NCBI GenBank assembly: GCA_020848745.1
Contig: JADLHM010000056.1
Span: forward strand, 62,001 to 126,000
Reading direction: 5' to 3'
Length of the DNA: 64,000 bases
DNA from: Deltaproteobacteria bacterium
GTDB lineage: Bacteria > Desulfobacterota > Binatia > UTPRO1
A program made the translations under genes and the position numbers. Of the stretch, positions 1-8,019 are shown piece by piece. The stretch's first letter is position 1. Every line of letters begins with the position of its first letter. The notes beneath the pieces are model-generated. The model saw only the letters and a list, made by a program, of their open reading frames with translations, searched no databases and was not told the DNA's origin.

Positions 1-394
1 GCGCGCCGATCGCCGCCGGCCACGGAAGGATCCGCTCCGAAGCGATCGCGACCTTCGCGAGCAGCCGGCGCAGCAGCAGCCAGACGAGTACGGCGTTCAC
101 GGCGTGCAGCAGGAGGTTTCCGAGGTGGTAGCCGCGCGGGTCCATTCCCCAGAGGGCGTGGTCGAGCGCGAACGAGAGCCACGTGAGCGGCTGCCAGTGC
201 CCGCCACGGGTCGTCGTCAGCATCCACCATGCGTGCGCCCACGAGAGGCCGCGGTAATACGGGTTGTCGGTGAGGTTGAGGTCGTCGTCCCAGTTGACGA
301 AGTCGTTCGCGAGCGTCGGCGCGAAGCTCGCCGCCACGACGAGCACGACGGCCGCCGCCGGCGGCCAGGAAGCGCGGGGGCGTGCGTCGGTCAC
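1..394 (-). CDS. GT-C type membrane glycosyltransferase, TMTC/TPR-like (N-terminal part)
   Basis: The gene enters from the window edge and only its first 131 codons are present. I start it at the GTG at 394; an upstream in-frame ATG is closed by a stop that overlaps this GTG. The visible part has a first hydrophobic helix (residues about 12-28) and then an acidic loop with the NWDDD motif. It continues with the WQPLTWLS and GYHLGNLLLH motifs, and a second hydrophobic stretch begins near residue 100. This order matches bacterial membrane proteins related to protein O-mannosyltransferases that carry a GT-C domain followed by TPR repeats. Family identity rests on these motifs only; the catalytic and TPR parts lie outside the window. 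Two more GT-C proteins occur at 9733 and 12603. Confidence 0.7.
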   Translation of the reverse strand, partial: MTDARPRASWPPAAAVVLVVAASFAPTLANDFVNWDDDLNLTDNPYYRGLSWAHAWWMLTTTRGGHWQPLTWLSFALDHALWGMDPRGYHLGNLLLHAVNAVLVWLLLRRLLAKVAIASERILPWPAAIGA

Positions 395-473
395 GCGCGC
401 TCGGCTGTCATGAAGGCGGGCGGCGGACAAGTCCGCAAGGCGCGCGCGGCGCCCGCCGTGGCGCGAAGCGGTG

Positions 474-1559
474 TCAGCGTCCGGCCGGGACCAGGTCCCA
501 CGCGGCGAGCTCGCCGTCGTTGTCGGCGACGAGGAGCGTCGGACCCACTCCCCAGGCCAGCGCGGTGATGCTGGCCTGGTGCCACGCGAAGGTGTGGCGG
601 ACGACGGCTCCGGGGAGCGCGATCACGCGGACGACATTCTGGTCGTCGGAGGCGGCCGCGATGCGCTCGTCGGCCGCGAGCGCGAAACGCGCGATCGGCG
701 CCCCGAGCGCGAGATCCTTGACGAGTGTGCCGGTCGTGGCCTCGAAGAGGCGAGCGTGTCCGTCTCGGGCGGCCACCACGAGGAATCTCTCCGCGAAGCC
801 GACGCCCGTGATCTCCTGCGTCGAAGGCGCGAGCACCCGCGGCTTTGCCGTGCGCTTCCCGAAATCGACGATTGCCACCGTGCCGACCTCGGTTCCGACC
901 GCGGCCCGCCGACCGCTGCGGTCGAAGGCGAGCTTCACCGCCCGGCCTGCGACCGACAGGGTGTGTTCGACCTTGCCGGTCGCCGCGTCGAGGAGCCGCG
1001 CCTTGCCGTCAGCCGCGCTCGCGACGAGGAGGTGCGTGCCGTCGGGTGACCAGACGACGTCGTTCACCATCCCTGTGCCCTCGGGACCCTCGAAGTCGCC
1101 GAGGATGTTGCCGCTCGCCACGTCGTACCGGATCAGGCGGTCCTCGACCGCGAAAAGGGTCGTCGCGCCGTCGGGGGCGACGACGAGCGCCTGCGGGCCC
1201 TCGCGTTCGCCGCCGGCCGGCGCGTGCTCCTCGGCCGGGATCGGCGCGAAGTGGTGGCCGAAGGCGACCGCGGGGAGTGTCCAGGCGGTCGGCTCGATGT
1301 CGAGGAGGGCGATCAGAAGGGTCTCGCCGTCCGGGCTCGCGGTCATGGCCGTCGTGCCGCGCCGGAAGGAGACGACGCAGCGGGGCGCCGCTCCGTCCGG
1401 TCCGTGACGCTCGGGCCGAACGCAGCGCGGGTGCGTGGGCTCGCCCGTCTGCGTGCGGAAGGGCCCCGTCGGCGGCGGGTCGGGGGTCCGGGCCGAGTGC
1501 CGGACGCAGGCCGACGCGAGGGCGAGGACGAGGGCGCACAGGGCGGCTCGGCGCGGCAT
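474..1559 (-). CDS. WD40-repeat lipoprotein
   Basis: This is a 361-residue exported protein. The N terminus is a lipoprotein signal peptide: basic MPRR, a short Ala/Leu core, and a lipobox LASAC with the acceptor Cys at residue 18. The body is built of beta-propeller repeats with typical phrases such as SPDGTHLLVAS, LLDAATGKVE, LFEATTGTL and a last AAWDLVP. Roughly six to seven WD40-like blades are likely, enough to close a propeller. No catalytic residues are visible, so a scaffold or sensor role in the envelope is an inference. It is oriented like the GT-C gene that follows it across an 80-nt gap, and divergent from the secreted phosphatase at 1673. Confidence 0.75.
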   Translation of the reverse strand: MPRRAALCALVLALASACVRHSARTPDPPPTGPFRTQTGEPTHPRCVRPERHGPDGAAPRCVVSFRRGTTAMTASPDGETLLIALLDIEPTAWTLPAVAFGHHFAPIPAEEHAPAGGEREGPQALVVAPDGATTLFAVEDRLIRYDVASGNILGDFEGPEGTGMVNDVVWSPDGTHLLVASAADGKARLLDAATGKVEHTLSVAGRAVKLAFDRSGRRAAVGTEVGTVAIVDFGKRTAKPRVLAPSTQEITGVGFAERFLVVAARDGHARLFEATTGTLVKDLALGAPIARFALAADERIAAASDDQNVVRVIALPGAVVRHTFAWHQASITALAWGVGPTLLVADNDGELAAWDLVPAGR

Positions 1560-1672
1560 CGGCGACGTCTACACCGATGCACTTTTCTCTTCCAAGGCGT
1601 GCGACGGGACCGCTATGGTGCGGCGCCGACGTCCAACCCGGCCCCTCGAGCGGGGGCCCCACCGGAGCTGCC

Positions 1673-4600
1673 GTGAATCTGACCCGAACGCTGATCGTGT
1701 CCGTGCTGCTGGCCGCCGTGGCGGCGCCCGGCGCGGCGCAGACCCTGACCCGCGGGCCGCTCATCCAGAATCCCGCCGCGCTCACCACGACCATGACGAT
1801 CGTCTGGTGGACCGACGTCACCGGCGACAGCACGGTCGAGTACGGCACGACGCCCGCGCTCGGCACGTCGGTCAACGTGGGACAGGCCGCGAGCTGCGAG
1901 ATCGGCGCCGCCGGCACCTGTCACGCCGTGCCGCTCACCGGCCTGCTCCCGAACACGCGCTACTACTATCGCCTTCTGACCAATGGCACCCAGGTCCTCG
2001 CGACCACCTACTTCCGGACCTTCAAGACGCCGAGCGACACGAGCGAGCTCTATTTCACGGTGATCGGCGACTGGGGGCAGGGCACGAGCGCGCAGGGCCA
2101 GATCGGCGACAACCTGAACGCCGACGATCCACCGCTGCTCATCACGGTGGGCGACAACGCCTATACCAACGGCACGCAAGCCGACTGGGACAACAACGTC
2201 TTCATCCCGCAATTCAAGAACGGCATCCTGCGCCGCGCGGTCTTCGTGCCGACGCTCGGCAACCACGACCTGAACAACGTCGGAGCCTCGAACTGGGCGA
2301 ATTCCGTCGAGATCAAGATGCACGCCCTGCCGCGAAACGCGCCCGCGGGCGAGGAGGAGCGCTATTTCTCCTTCGACGACGGGAACGCCCACTTCGTCGT
2401 GCTCGACTCGAACCCGCCGGGCGTGAACGCGACCCAGACCGCGTGGCTGGCGAACGACCTCGCCGCCACCACCAGGAAATGGAAGTTCGTCTTCCTGCAC
2501 CACACGCCGTACTCGTGCGCGACCGGCTTCGCGTCGATCGGCAGCGATCACAACGTCCGCGACACGTGGGGTCCGATCTTCGAGCAGTACGGCGTCGACA
2601 TCGTGTTCCTCGGCCACGACCACAGCTACGAGCGCTCACAGGCGGTGGACGACTACGCCGTCAGCGGCGGCAGCGGCCCGGACGGGAAGAGCACGTACTA
2701 CGTCATGACGGGCGGCGGCGGCGCGGCGCTCGACGGCGCGTGCTCGGTCGACGGCGGCGGCCCGTACGGCGTCGGCCTCACGCACGCCAAGGAATACTGC
2801 CCGTGGCTCGCCACCGACTGCGCGAACGGCGTCAACGGTCAGTACTGCAGCTTCTCGCGCTATCAGCACGCCGAGGTGCGGATCGCGAACGACTCGGTGC
2901 TGACGCTGAAGGCGGTCGACAACAACGACGTGGCCTTCGACACCTTCGTCATCGACAAGACGAGCATCTGCGGGAACGGCGTGGTCGAGTCGGGAGAGCA
3001 GTGCGACCAGGGCGCGGCAAACGGCACGTCGACCTCGTGCTGCGGATCGTCCTGCCAGTTCGTGTCGATCGGCACGATCTGCCGCACGGCGGCCGGCCCG
3101 TGCGACGTCGCCGAGACGTGCGGCGGCGCGTCCGGGGCATGCCCCGCGAACGGCTTCGCGGAGTCGTCGACCGTCTGCCGAGCCTCGACGGGCGGCTGCG
3201 ACCCGGCCGAGCTCTGCAGCGGGTCGAGCGCGACGTGCCCGTCGAACACGATCGCCGGCGCCGGCACCGTCTGCCGCGCGTCCGCTGGTGCGTGCGACCC
3301 GGAGGAAGCCTGCGACGGCTCGTCGAGCGCGTGCCCGGCGGACGCCAAGTCGACGGCGCTCTGCCGGAACGCGAGCGATCTCTGCGACGCGGTCGAGAGC
3401 TGCGACGGCGTCGCCGACACGTGTCCGACCGACGCCCTCGCGCCGAACGGCACGCCGTGCCGGATAGCCGCCGACGGCTGCGACGTGAGCGAGCTCTGCA
3501 CCGGAGCGAGCGCGGCGTGTCCGCCCGACGGCTTCGCGTCGGCGAGCGTCGTCTGCCGTCCCGCGGCGACCATCTGCGACTTCGCCGAGACGTGTACCGG
3601 CGTCGGTCCCGGTTGTCCCGAGGACCACTTCGCCGCCAACACCGTCACGTGCCGTCCGGCGACGGGCGTCTGCGACGCGATCGAGCGGTGCCCTGGCACG
3701 AGCGCGACGTGTCCCGCCGACGCATTCGCGCCGGCGTCGACGGCCTGCCGCCCGGCGAGCGGCGTCTGCGACGCCGTCGAGAATTGCACGGGCTCGTCGG
3801 GCGAGTGTCCACCGGACGCAGTCGCGCCGGCGTCGATGGTCTGCCGCCCGGCGAGCGGCGTCTGCGACGTCGCCGAGCTGTGCGACGGCATCACCAAGAC
3901 CTGTCCGGCGAACGGCTTCGCGGCGAGCGCCACGGTCTGCCGTCCGGCGAGCGGCGTCTGCGACGTCGCCGAGAGCTGCACGGGAGGCTCGGCCGCGTGT
4001 CCGAGTGACGCCTTCGCCGCCCCTGCCGTCGAGTGTCGCGCCGCGGCAGGCGTCTGCGACGCCGCGGAGACGTGCGGCGGGACGTCGGCGAGCTGTCCCG
4101 CCGACGGCTACCTCTCGCCCGCCGTCGAGTGCCGTCCGACCGCCGACTCGTGCGACGTGCCCGAGTGGTGCACGGGCGCGAGCACGGACTGTCCGGCCGA
4201 CACCGGCCAGCCGGACGGCGACGATGACGGTGTCTGCAACATGGAGGACCTCTGCCCGGAGCAGTCGGATCCCGCGCAGACGGACACCGATGGCGACGGC
4301 CTCGGCGACGCCTGTGACCCCTGCACCAACGGCAGCGTCGTCCGGGTCGTGAAGCCGAAGCTCACCATGCAGAACATGGCGCCGCCGCTCGGCGACGAGC
4401 GCTTCAAGTTCTCGGGCACGATGACGGTGCCGTCGGATGCGATCGATCCGTCCGAGGACGGCCTGCGCATCATCATCACCGACACCGGCGGCCAGACCAT
4501 CGTCGATGCGACCGTGCCCGCGGGGCCGTGGAACGACGCGATGATGTCGGGCTGGAGGACCAACGCGCCGAAGACCGCGTTCGTCTACAAGAACCGAGGC

Positions 4601-4855
4601 GGTACGATCCTCTCGCTCGCCGGCATCGACAAGGTGGTCGTGAAGCGGAGCCGCAAGGTGCCCGGGCAGGTGAAGTTCAACGTGTCGGCGGTCGGCGGGA
4701 GCTATCCGCTGCCGAGTGGCCTCCCGATCAAGGGCACGGTGATTCTCGACCCGCCGTACGCCGCTTCCAACCAATGCGGCGACGCCGTCTTCCCGGGCCC
4801 GGCGAGCCCGGCGTGCGCGTACACGGCTCCGGCCGGCACGATCAAGTGCAAGTGA
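1673..4855 (+). CDS. Secreted purple-acid-phosphatase-like metallophosphoesterase with Cys-rich repeats
   Basis: The protein has 1060 residues from the GTG at 1673, chosen because it opens directly into a signal peptide (cleavage after GAAQ, about residue 23). The open frame upstream is not protein-like. A fibronectin-like N domain (to about residue 125) leads into a metallophosphoesterase domain. Its metal motifs are GDWGQG (131), GDNAY, GNHD (196), an HH pair and GHDHSYER (314). After residue 433 comes a CGNGVVESGEQCD module, then twelve 32-residue repeats with four Cys each, then a DTDGDGLGDACD calcium-binding-type segment. A C-terminal beta domain of about 175 residues ends the protein. 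The enzyme part should hydrolyse phosphate esters outside the cytoplasm. The repeats look like a disulfide-stabilised stalk or binding region; substrate is unknown. Confidence 0.85.
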   Translation: MNLTRTLIVSVLLAAVAAPGAAQTLTRGPLIQNPAALTTTMTIVWWTDVTGDSTVEYGTTPALGTSVNVGQAASCEIGAAGTCHAVPLTGLLPNTRYYYRLLTNGTQVLATTYFRTFKTPSDTSELYFTVIGDWGQGTSAQGQIGDNLNADDPPLLITVGDNAYTNGTQADWDNNVFIPQFKNGILRRAVFVPTLGNHDLNNVGASNWANSVEIKMHALPRNAPAGEEERYFSFDDGNAHFVVLDSNPPGVNATQTAWLANDLAATTRKWKFVFLHHTPYSCATGFASIGSDHNVRDTWGPIFEQYGVDIVFLGHDHSYERSQAVDDYAVSGGSGPDGKSTYYVMTGGGGAALDGACSVDGGGPYGVGLTHAKEYCPWLATDCANGVNGQYCSFSRYQHAEVRIANDSVLTLKAVDNNDVAFDTFVIDKTSICGNGVVESGEQCDQGAANGTSTSCCGSSCQFVSIGTICRTAAGPCDVAETCGGASGACPANGFAESSTVCRASTGGCDPAELCSGSSATCPSNTIAGAGTVCRASAGACDPEEACDGSSSACPADAKSTALCRNASDLCDAVESCDGVADTCPTDALAPNGTPCRIAADGCDVSELCTGASAACPPDGFASASVVCRPAATICDFAETCTGVGPGCPEDHFAANTVTCRPATGVCDAIERCPGTSATCPADAFAPASTACRPASGVCDAVENCTGSSGECPPDAVAPASMVCRPASGVCDVAELCDGITKTCPANGFAASATVCRPASGVCDVAESCTGGSAACPSDAFAAPAVECRAAAGVCDAAETCGGTSASCPADGYLSPAVECRPTADSCDVPEWCTGASTDCPADTGQPDGDDDGVCNMEDLCPEQSDPAQTDTDGDGLGDACDPCTNGSVVRVVKPKLTMQNMAPPLGDERFKFSGTMTVPSDAIDPSEDGLRIIITDTGGQTIVDATVPAGPWNDAMMSGWRTNAPKTAFVYKNRGGTILSLAGIDKVVVKRSRKVPGQVKFNVSAVGGSYPLPSGLPIKGTVILDPPYAASNQCGDAVFPGPASPACAYTAPAGTIKCK
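3073..4206 (+). repeat. Twelve tandem 96-bp coding repeats (disintegrin-like, 4 Cys each)
   Basis: Within the phosphatase gene a unit encoding C-R-x4-CD-x2-E-x-C-x-G-x4-CP recurs twelve times with a period of 32 codons and one short copy. Copies 7 to 10 are closest to each other (RPASGVCD opening), which suggests recent duplication in the middle of the array. The Cys spacing resembles the eukaryotic ADAM disintegrin loop region. Confidence 0.9.
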
Positions 4856-4896
4856 TGGCGCTCGCGACGAGGCGCGGACGAGGGTAGAGGAAAGCG

Positions 4897-5796
4897 ATGT
4901 CCGACGACGTCGTTCTGCTCGCCAAGGCCGGCCCCATCGCGACCATCACGCTCAACCGACCCGAGAAGGCGAATACGCTGAGAGCCGAGGTCACCGACGG
5001 CCTCGACCGCGCCCTCGCCGACGCCAATCGCGACGACACGGTCAAGGTGATCGTCCTCCAGGGCGCCGGCGACAACTTCTGCGGCGGCTTCGACTTCTCG
5101 GGCGGCCTCGAGCACTACGCCGCCATCGCGGAGGGCGGCTACGACCCCGGCAAGGACGTCCACTACGTCATCAATAGGTATACGAGCTACCTCACGAGCT
5201 TCATGGGCCTCTGGCGCGGCCTGAAGCCCACGATCGCCAAGGTGCACGGTTACTGCGTCGGCGGCGGCTCGGAGCTCGCGCTCTGCGCCGATCTCGTCGT
5301 CGCCTCCGACGACGCCCGCATCGGCACCCCGTACTCGCGCGTCTGGGGCTGCCACCTGACCGGCATGTGGGTGCACCGGCTCGGGCTCGCCAAAGCCAAG
5401 TACTACGCGCTCACCGGCGAATGGATCAGCGGCAAGGAGGCCGCCGCCATCGAGCTCATCAATTTCTCGTATCCTCTGGAAGAGCTCGACGCGCGCGTCG
5501 GGGCGCTCGCCGAGAAGCTCGCGCGGCTCCCCCTCACGCAGCTCGTCTCCATGAAGCTCATCGTCAATCAGGCGTACGACAACATGGGACTCCAGAGCAC
5601 CCAGACGCTCGGTCCGATCCTCGACGGGATCATGCGGAACACGCCCGAGGGGCGGGAGTTCGTGCGGGTCGCGAAGGCGGAGGGCGTACGGGAGGCGGTG
5701 ACGCGACGGGACGGCCCGTTCGGGGACTACTCGCAAGGGAAGCCGGAAGCGCAGCCACGGAAGCGAGGTCGGACGGGGAAGGGACGGAAGCCGTAG
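4897..5796 (+). CDS. Enoyl-CoA hydratase/isomerase family protein
   Basis: This 299-residue protein belongs to the crotonase superfamily. Landmarks are the opening ITLNRPEKANTL, the first oxyanion-hole segment GDNFCGGFDFSG (about 59-70), the second GYCVGGGSELALCADLV (about 119-135) and GTPYSRVWG after it. The length is normal for the family plus a basic C-terminal tail rich in Arg/Lys. It probably hydrates or isomerises an acyl-CoA in fatty-acid or aromatic degradation. The acidic residue that would distinguish hydratase from other crotonase activities cannot be assigned with confidence here. It lies 41 nt downstream of the secreted phosphatase with a clear GAGG ribosome site, and is convergent with the next gene. 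Confidence 0.85.
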   Translation: MSDDVVLLAKAGPIATITLNRPEKANTLRAEVTDGLDRALADANRDDTVKVIVLQGAGDNFCGGFDFSGGLEHYAAIAEGGYDPGKDVHYVINRYTSYLTSFMGLWRGLKPTIAKVHGYCVGGGSELALCADLVVASDDARIGTPYSRVWGCHLTGMWVHRLGLAKAKYYALTGEWISGKEAAAIELINFSYPLEELDARVGALAEKLARLPLTQLVSMKLIVNQAYDNMGLQSTQTLGPILDGIMRNTPEGREFVRVAKAEGVREAVTRRDGPFGDYSQGKPEAQPRKRGRTGKGRKP

Positions 5797-5881
5797 GTCA
5801 GGGCAGGTCGCCAATCACGGCGGGACAGGATTGCACCGCCCGCTGAGGGCAGTTCGGAGCACCGCCCCGGAGGACGGCGCG

Positions 5882-6448
5882 CTATCCGGCGCGGCCGACC
5901 GCCACGACGTAGACGTCGTCCGGTCCGAGCTCGAGCCCGAGCCAGTCCTTGTTCTCTTCCTTCTTCGCGCGCACGAACTCGCGGTAGCCGCGGCCGGACG
6001 TGATGGTGATGCCGGCCGCCTCGAAGGCGTCGTTGACGCTCGCGAGGTAACCGGGCGGCTCCTCGTCGGCCGCGAAGACGAAGATGCCGGGCTTCATCGG
6101 GAAGCGGACGACGCTGGTGCCCTTGAGCTCCCAGCCGGCGGCCACGAAGACGCTCTCGAGCTGCTTCTGGTAGGCGGCGGCCTCGGGGTTGTTCGGAACG
6201 GTCGCGAACCAGACCGGACGACCGGGGTCGTTCTGGAGCTTCTCGAGCATGGCCGCGCGCTGTTCGGTGGTGAGGGAGCGCGCGGCGGGCGCGGACGCCG
6301 GGGCCGCGGCGGGAGCTGCCGGCGCCGCGGGAGCGCTCTGCGCCGCGGCACGCAGGCGCGCGTTCTCCGCGCTGAGCGAGGTGATGTACCAGACGATGCC
6401 GATGGCCAAGGCGAGGCCGACGATCCTGACAGCGACTCGGGAAGTCAT
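5882..6448 (-). CDS. Hypothetical single-pass membrane protein
   Basis: The protein has 188 residues and is not recognised. One N-terminal transmembrane helix (about residues 8-25) is followed by a short Ala/Pro linker (38-57). A soluble domain of about 130 residues follows, rich in alternating hydrophobic positions, with the segment GRPVWFATVPNNPEAAAY and a conserved-looking end DDVYVVAVGRAG. The topology predicts a cytoplasmic N terminus and a periplasmic domain. It stands 68 nt downstream of the acyltransferase gene on the same strand and could be cotranscribed with it. No function is proposed. Confidence 0.7.
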   Translation of the reverse strand: MTSRVAVRIVGLALAIGIVWYITSLSAENARLRAAAQSAPAAPAAPAAAPASAPAARSLTTEQRAAMLEKLQNDPGRPVWFATVPNNPEAAAYQKQLESVFVAAGWELKGTSVVRFPMKPGIFVFAADEEPPGYLASVNDAFEAAGITITSGRGYREFVRAKKEENKDWLGLELGPDDVYVVAVGRAG

Positions 6449-6516
6449 CCTCGGACGGTCTTAGAGGAGAGCCGTCAGGAGGCGCAAGCCGCGATCCGCG
6501 CGGAGCGCGCGTCTGC

Positions 6517-7461
6517 TCAGGGCTTGCGGTTGGCCCAGGGCGGCGGGTTCTCGGGCCGGAGGTCGTGCGGGCCGTGGGGCGTGCCGAGCCGCCCCGGCGT
6601 CCACCGTGTCGTCCACCCGGGCGGGAAGCCCCAGTAGGGTCCGGGGTCGCCGTCGAGCTCGACCGCGACCCGCGCCGTCAGCTCGAGGAGCTCGCTCTCG
6701 AGGTGCCGGCGGAAGGCTTCGGCCGTGGCGTCGTCGGCGTCGGGAGCGATCCAGTACGGTCCGCTGGCCAGGGTGAGCCGGCGGTTGAAGGGCAGGGGGA
6801 TCTGGGTGCGGTCCCAGGTGCGGAGCGTGATGCCGCGTGCGTAGTGCGTCCGCACGAGCACGATCGGGGCGCGGCAGGCCTTCGCGATCGCGACCGCGCC
6901 TGGCTTCAAGCGATAGACCGGACCCTGTGAGCCGTCGACGGTGAGGCCGTAGATCACCCGCGGCGTCGTCTCCATGTGCTCGATCAGGTCGCCGAGGACG
7001 TCGCGCCGCCGCGATTTCGATCCCGAGCCGCCCCGGAACACGACGAAGTTGCAGAGCCGGAGCATCTCGCTGATGACCTCGCCGAAGTCGCTGACGGAAG
7101 CCAGTGTGTGGCCGTGGAAGTGGCGGTAGTTGTAGGCGACGGTGAAGACCTCCTCGTGCCAGAGCGCGGCGACGGCGCGATCGTGGCGATGCACGGCGCC
7201 GAAGAGGACGTCGTCGAGGCTCTGGCCGTCCTCCTTCGAGGTCACGCGCACGAGCCACATGTAGGCCAGGTAGAGACGCGGCAGGACGATGGCGGCGAGC
7301 CCGATGAGCCGCGCGGCGAGTCGGCGCCGCACGCGCTTCGCGAGCCGCGGCGGCTTCCGGGCGGGGGCCGCTCCGAGGTCGGCGCCGGTGCGCGGCGCCT
7401 CGTCGGCAGGCGGCTCGGCGTCGGTGGCGCGGGGATCGGACGACGCGGTCACGGGCGGCAT
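6517..7461 (-). CDS. DUF374 / lysophospholipid acyltransferase-superfamily protein
   Basis: The protein has 314 residues. After a disordered Pro/Ala N terminus of about 45 residues come a basic stretch and one hydrophobic helix. The acyltransferase-like core follows: ALWHEE (His block) and VVFRGGSGSKSRR. Next are the signature TVDGSQGPVYRLKPGAV and APIVLVRTHYARG. These match the DUF374 branch, which is related to lipid A lauroyl/myristoyl acyltransferases. A role in acylating an outer-membrane lipid is therefore likely, but the acceptor is unknown. The C-terminal 50 residues are Pro/Gly/Trp rich and look unstructured. Confidence 0.75.
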   Translation of the reverse strand: MPPVTASSDPRATDAEPPADEAPRTGADLGAAPARKPPRLAKRVRRRLAARLIGLAAIVLPRLYLAYMWLVRVTSKEDGQSLDDVLFGAVHRHDRAVAALWHEEVFTVAYNYRHFHGHTLASVSDFGEVISEMLRLCNFVVFRGGSGSKSRRRDVLGDLIEHMETTPRVIYGLTVDGSQGPVYRLKPGAVAIAKACRAPIVLVRTHYARGITLRTWDRTQIPLPFNRRLTLASGPYWIAPDADDATAEAFRRHLESELLELTARVAVELDGDPGPYWGFPPGWTTRWTPGRLGTPHGPHDLRPENPPPWANRKP

Positions 7462-7619
7462 CTATAGCACCATCGTCGCCGTGTCTTTCGCCCACCCGAG
7501 CGTGGCGAGTCGCGGCGCCCGAGCGCGGCCTTCACCGTCGGCGTCGTCCGGATCGATTGCCGCGCCGGCGACGTCGAGGCCGGCGCGACCGCCGCGTCGA
7601 GCCGATCCGCGTCGTCTAC

Positions 7620-7740
7620 CAGGTTGCTGAAAAAGGGCCATCTGCCGCGTTGCTCCCTCCTTCGCTTGTGCGGCGTAGCTCCGCTACGCCTCCGCGCTCA
7701 GTCGGTCGCGCCTTGCAGCTGACCCTTTTCGAGCAACCTG
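7620..7740 (+). repeat. 121-bp palindromic repeat, copy 1
   Basis: The copy has its own inverted ends: CAGGTTGCTgAAAAGGG-like at one side and CCCTTTTcgAGCAACCTG at the other. In the centre is a perfect hairpin GCGTAGC-TCC-GCTACGC. It could therefore fold alone as well as pair with copy 2. Confidence 0.85.
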
Positions 7741-7898
7741 CGGGGGCTGCCAGGTGCGCGTGGTTGGACGCTCGCTTCGCTCGCGTCCATCAATCCCACT
7801 GACGCGTATCCGTCTGGTTCGAAAGAGCTCTGAAAGAGAAAAGAATGAATGAGCGGAAGCGAAGCGACGCTCACACCATGCGCGAGTGGCAGCCCCGG

Positions 7899-8019
7899 CA
7901 GGTTGCTCGAAAAGGGTCAGCTGCAAGGCGCGAGGGAGCGAACGCGGAGGCGTAGCGGAGCTACGCCGCACAAGTGAGCGACCGAGCAACGCGGTAGATG
8001 GCCCTTTTTCAGCAACCTG
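7899..8019 (-). repeat. 121-bp palindromic repeat, copy 2 (inverted)
   Basis: This is the same length as copy 1 in reverse orientation, with the same central hairpin. Most differences from copy 1 sit in two short blocks on either side of the hairpin, and at least some of them could be paired changes that keep base pairing. Confidence 0.85.

Larger units (their letters stand above)
7620..8019. mobile_element. 400-bp palindromic MITE-like element with CTAC target duplication
   Basis: Two 121-bp copies (7620-7740 and 7899-8019) lie in opposite orientation and differ at 11 positions by my hand alignment (about 91% identity). The inverted homology continues inward about 50 bp at lower identity, leaving a loop of roughly 55 bp. 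The outer ends are CAGGTTGCTGAAAAA and its complement. Immediately outside, both sides carry CTAC (7616-7619 and 8020-8023), which looks like a 4-bp target-site duplication. No transposase is encoded, so it would be non-autonomous. The right copy abuts the stop codon of the beta-helix gene. Confidence 0.75.
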
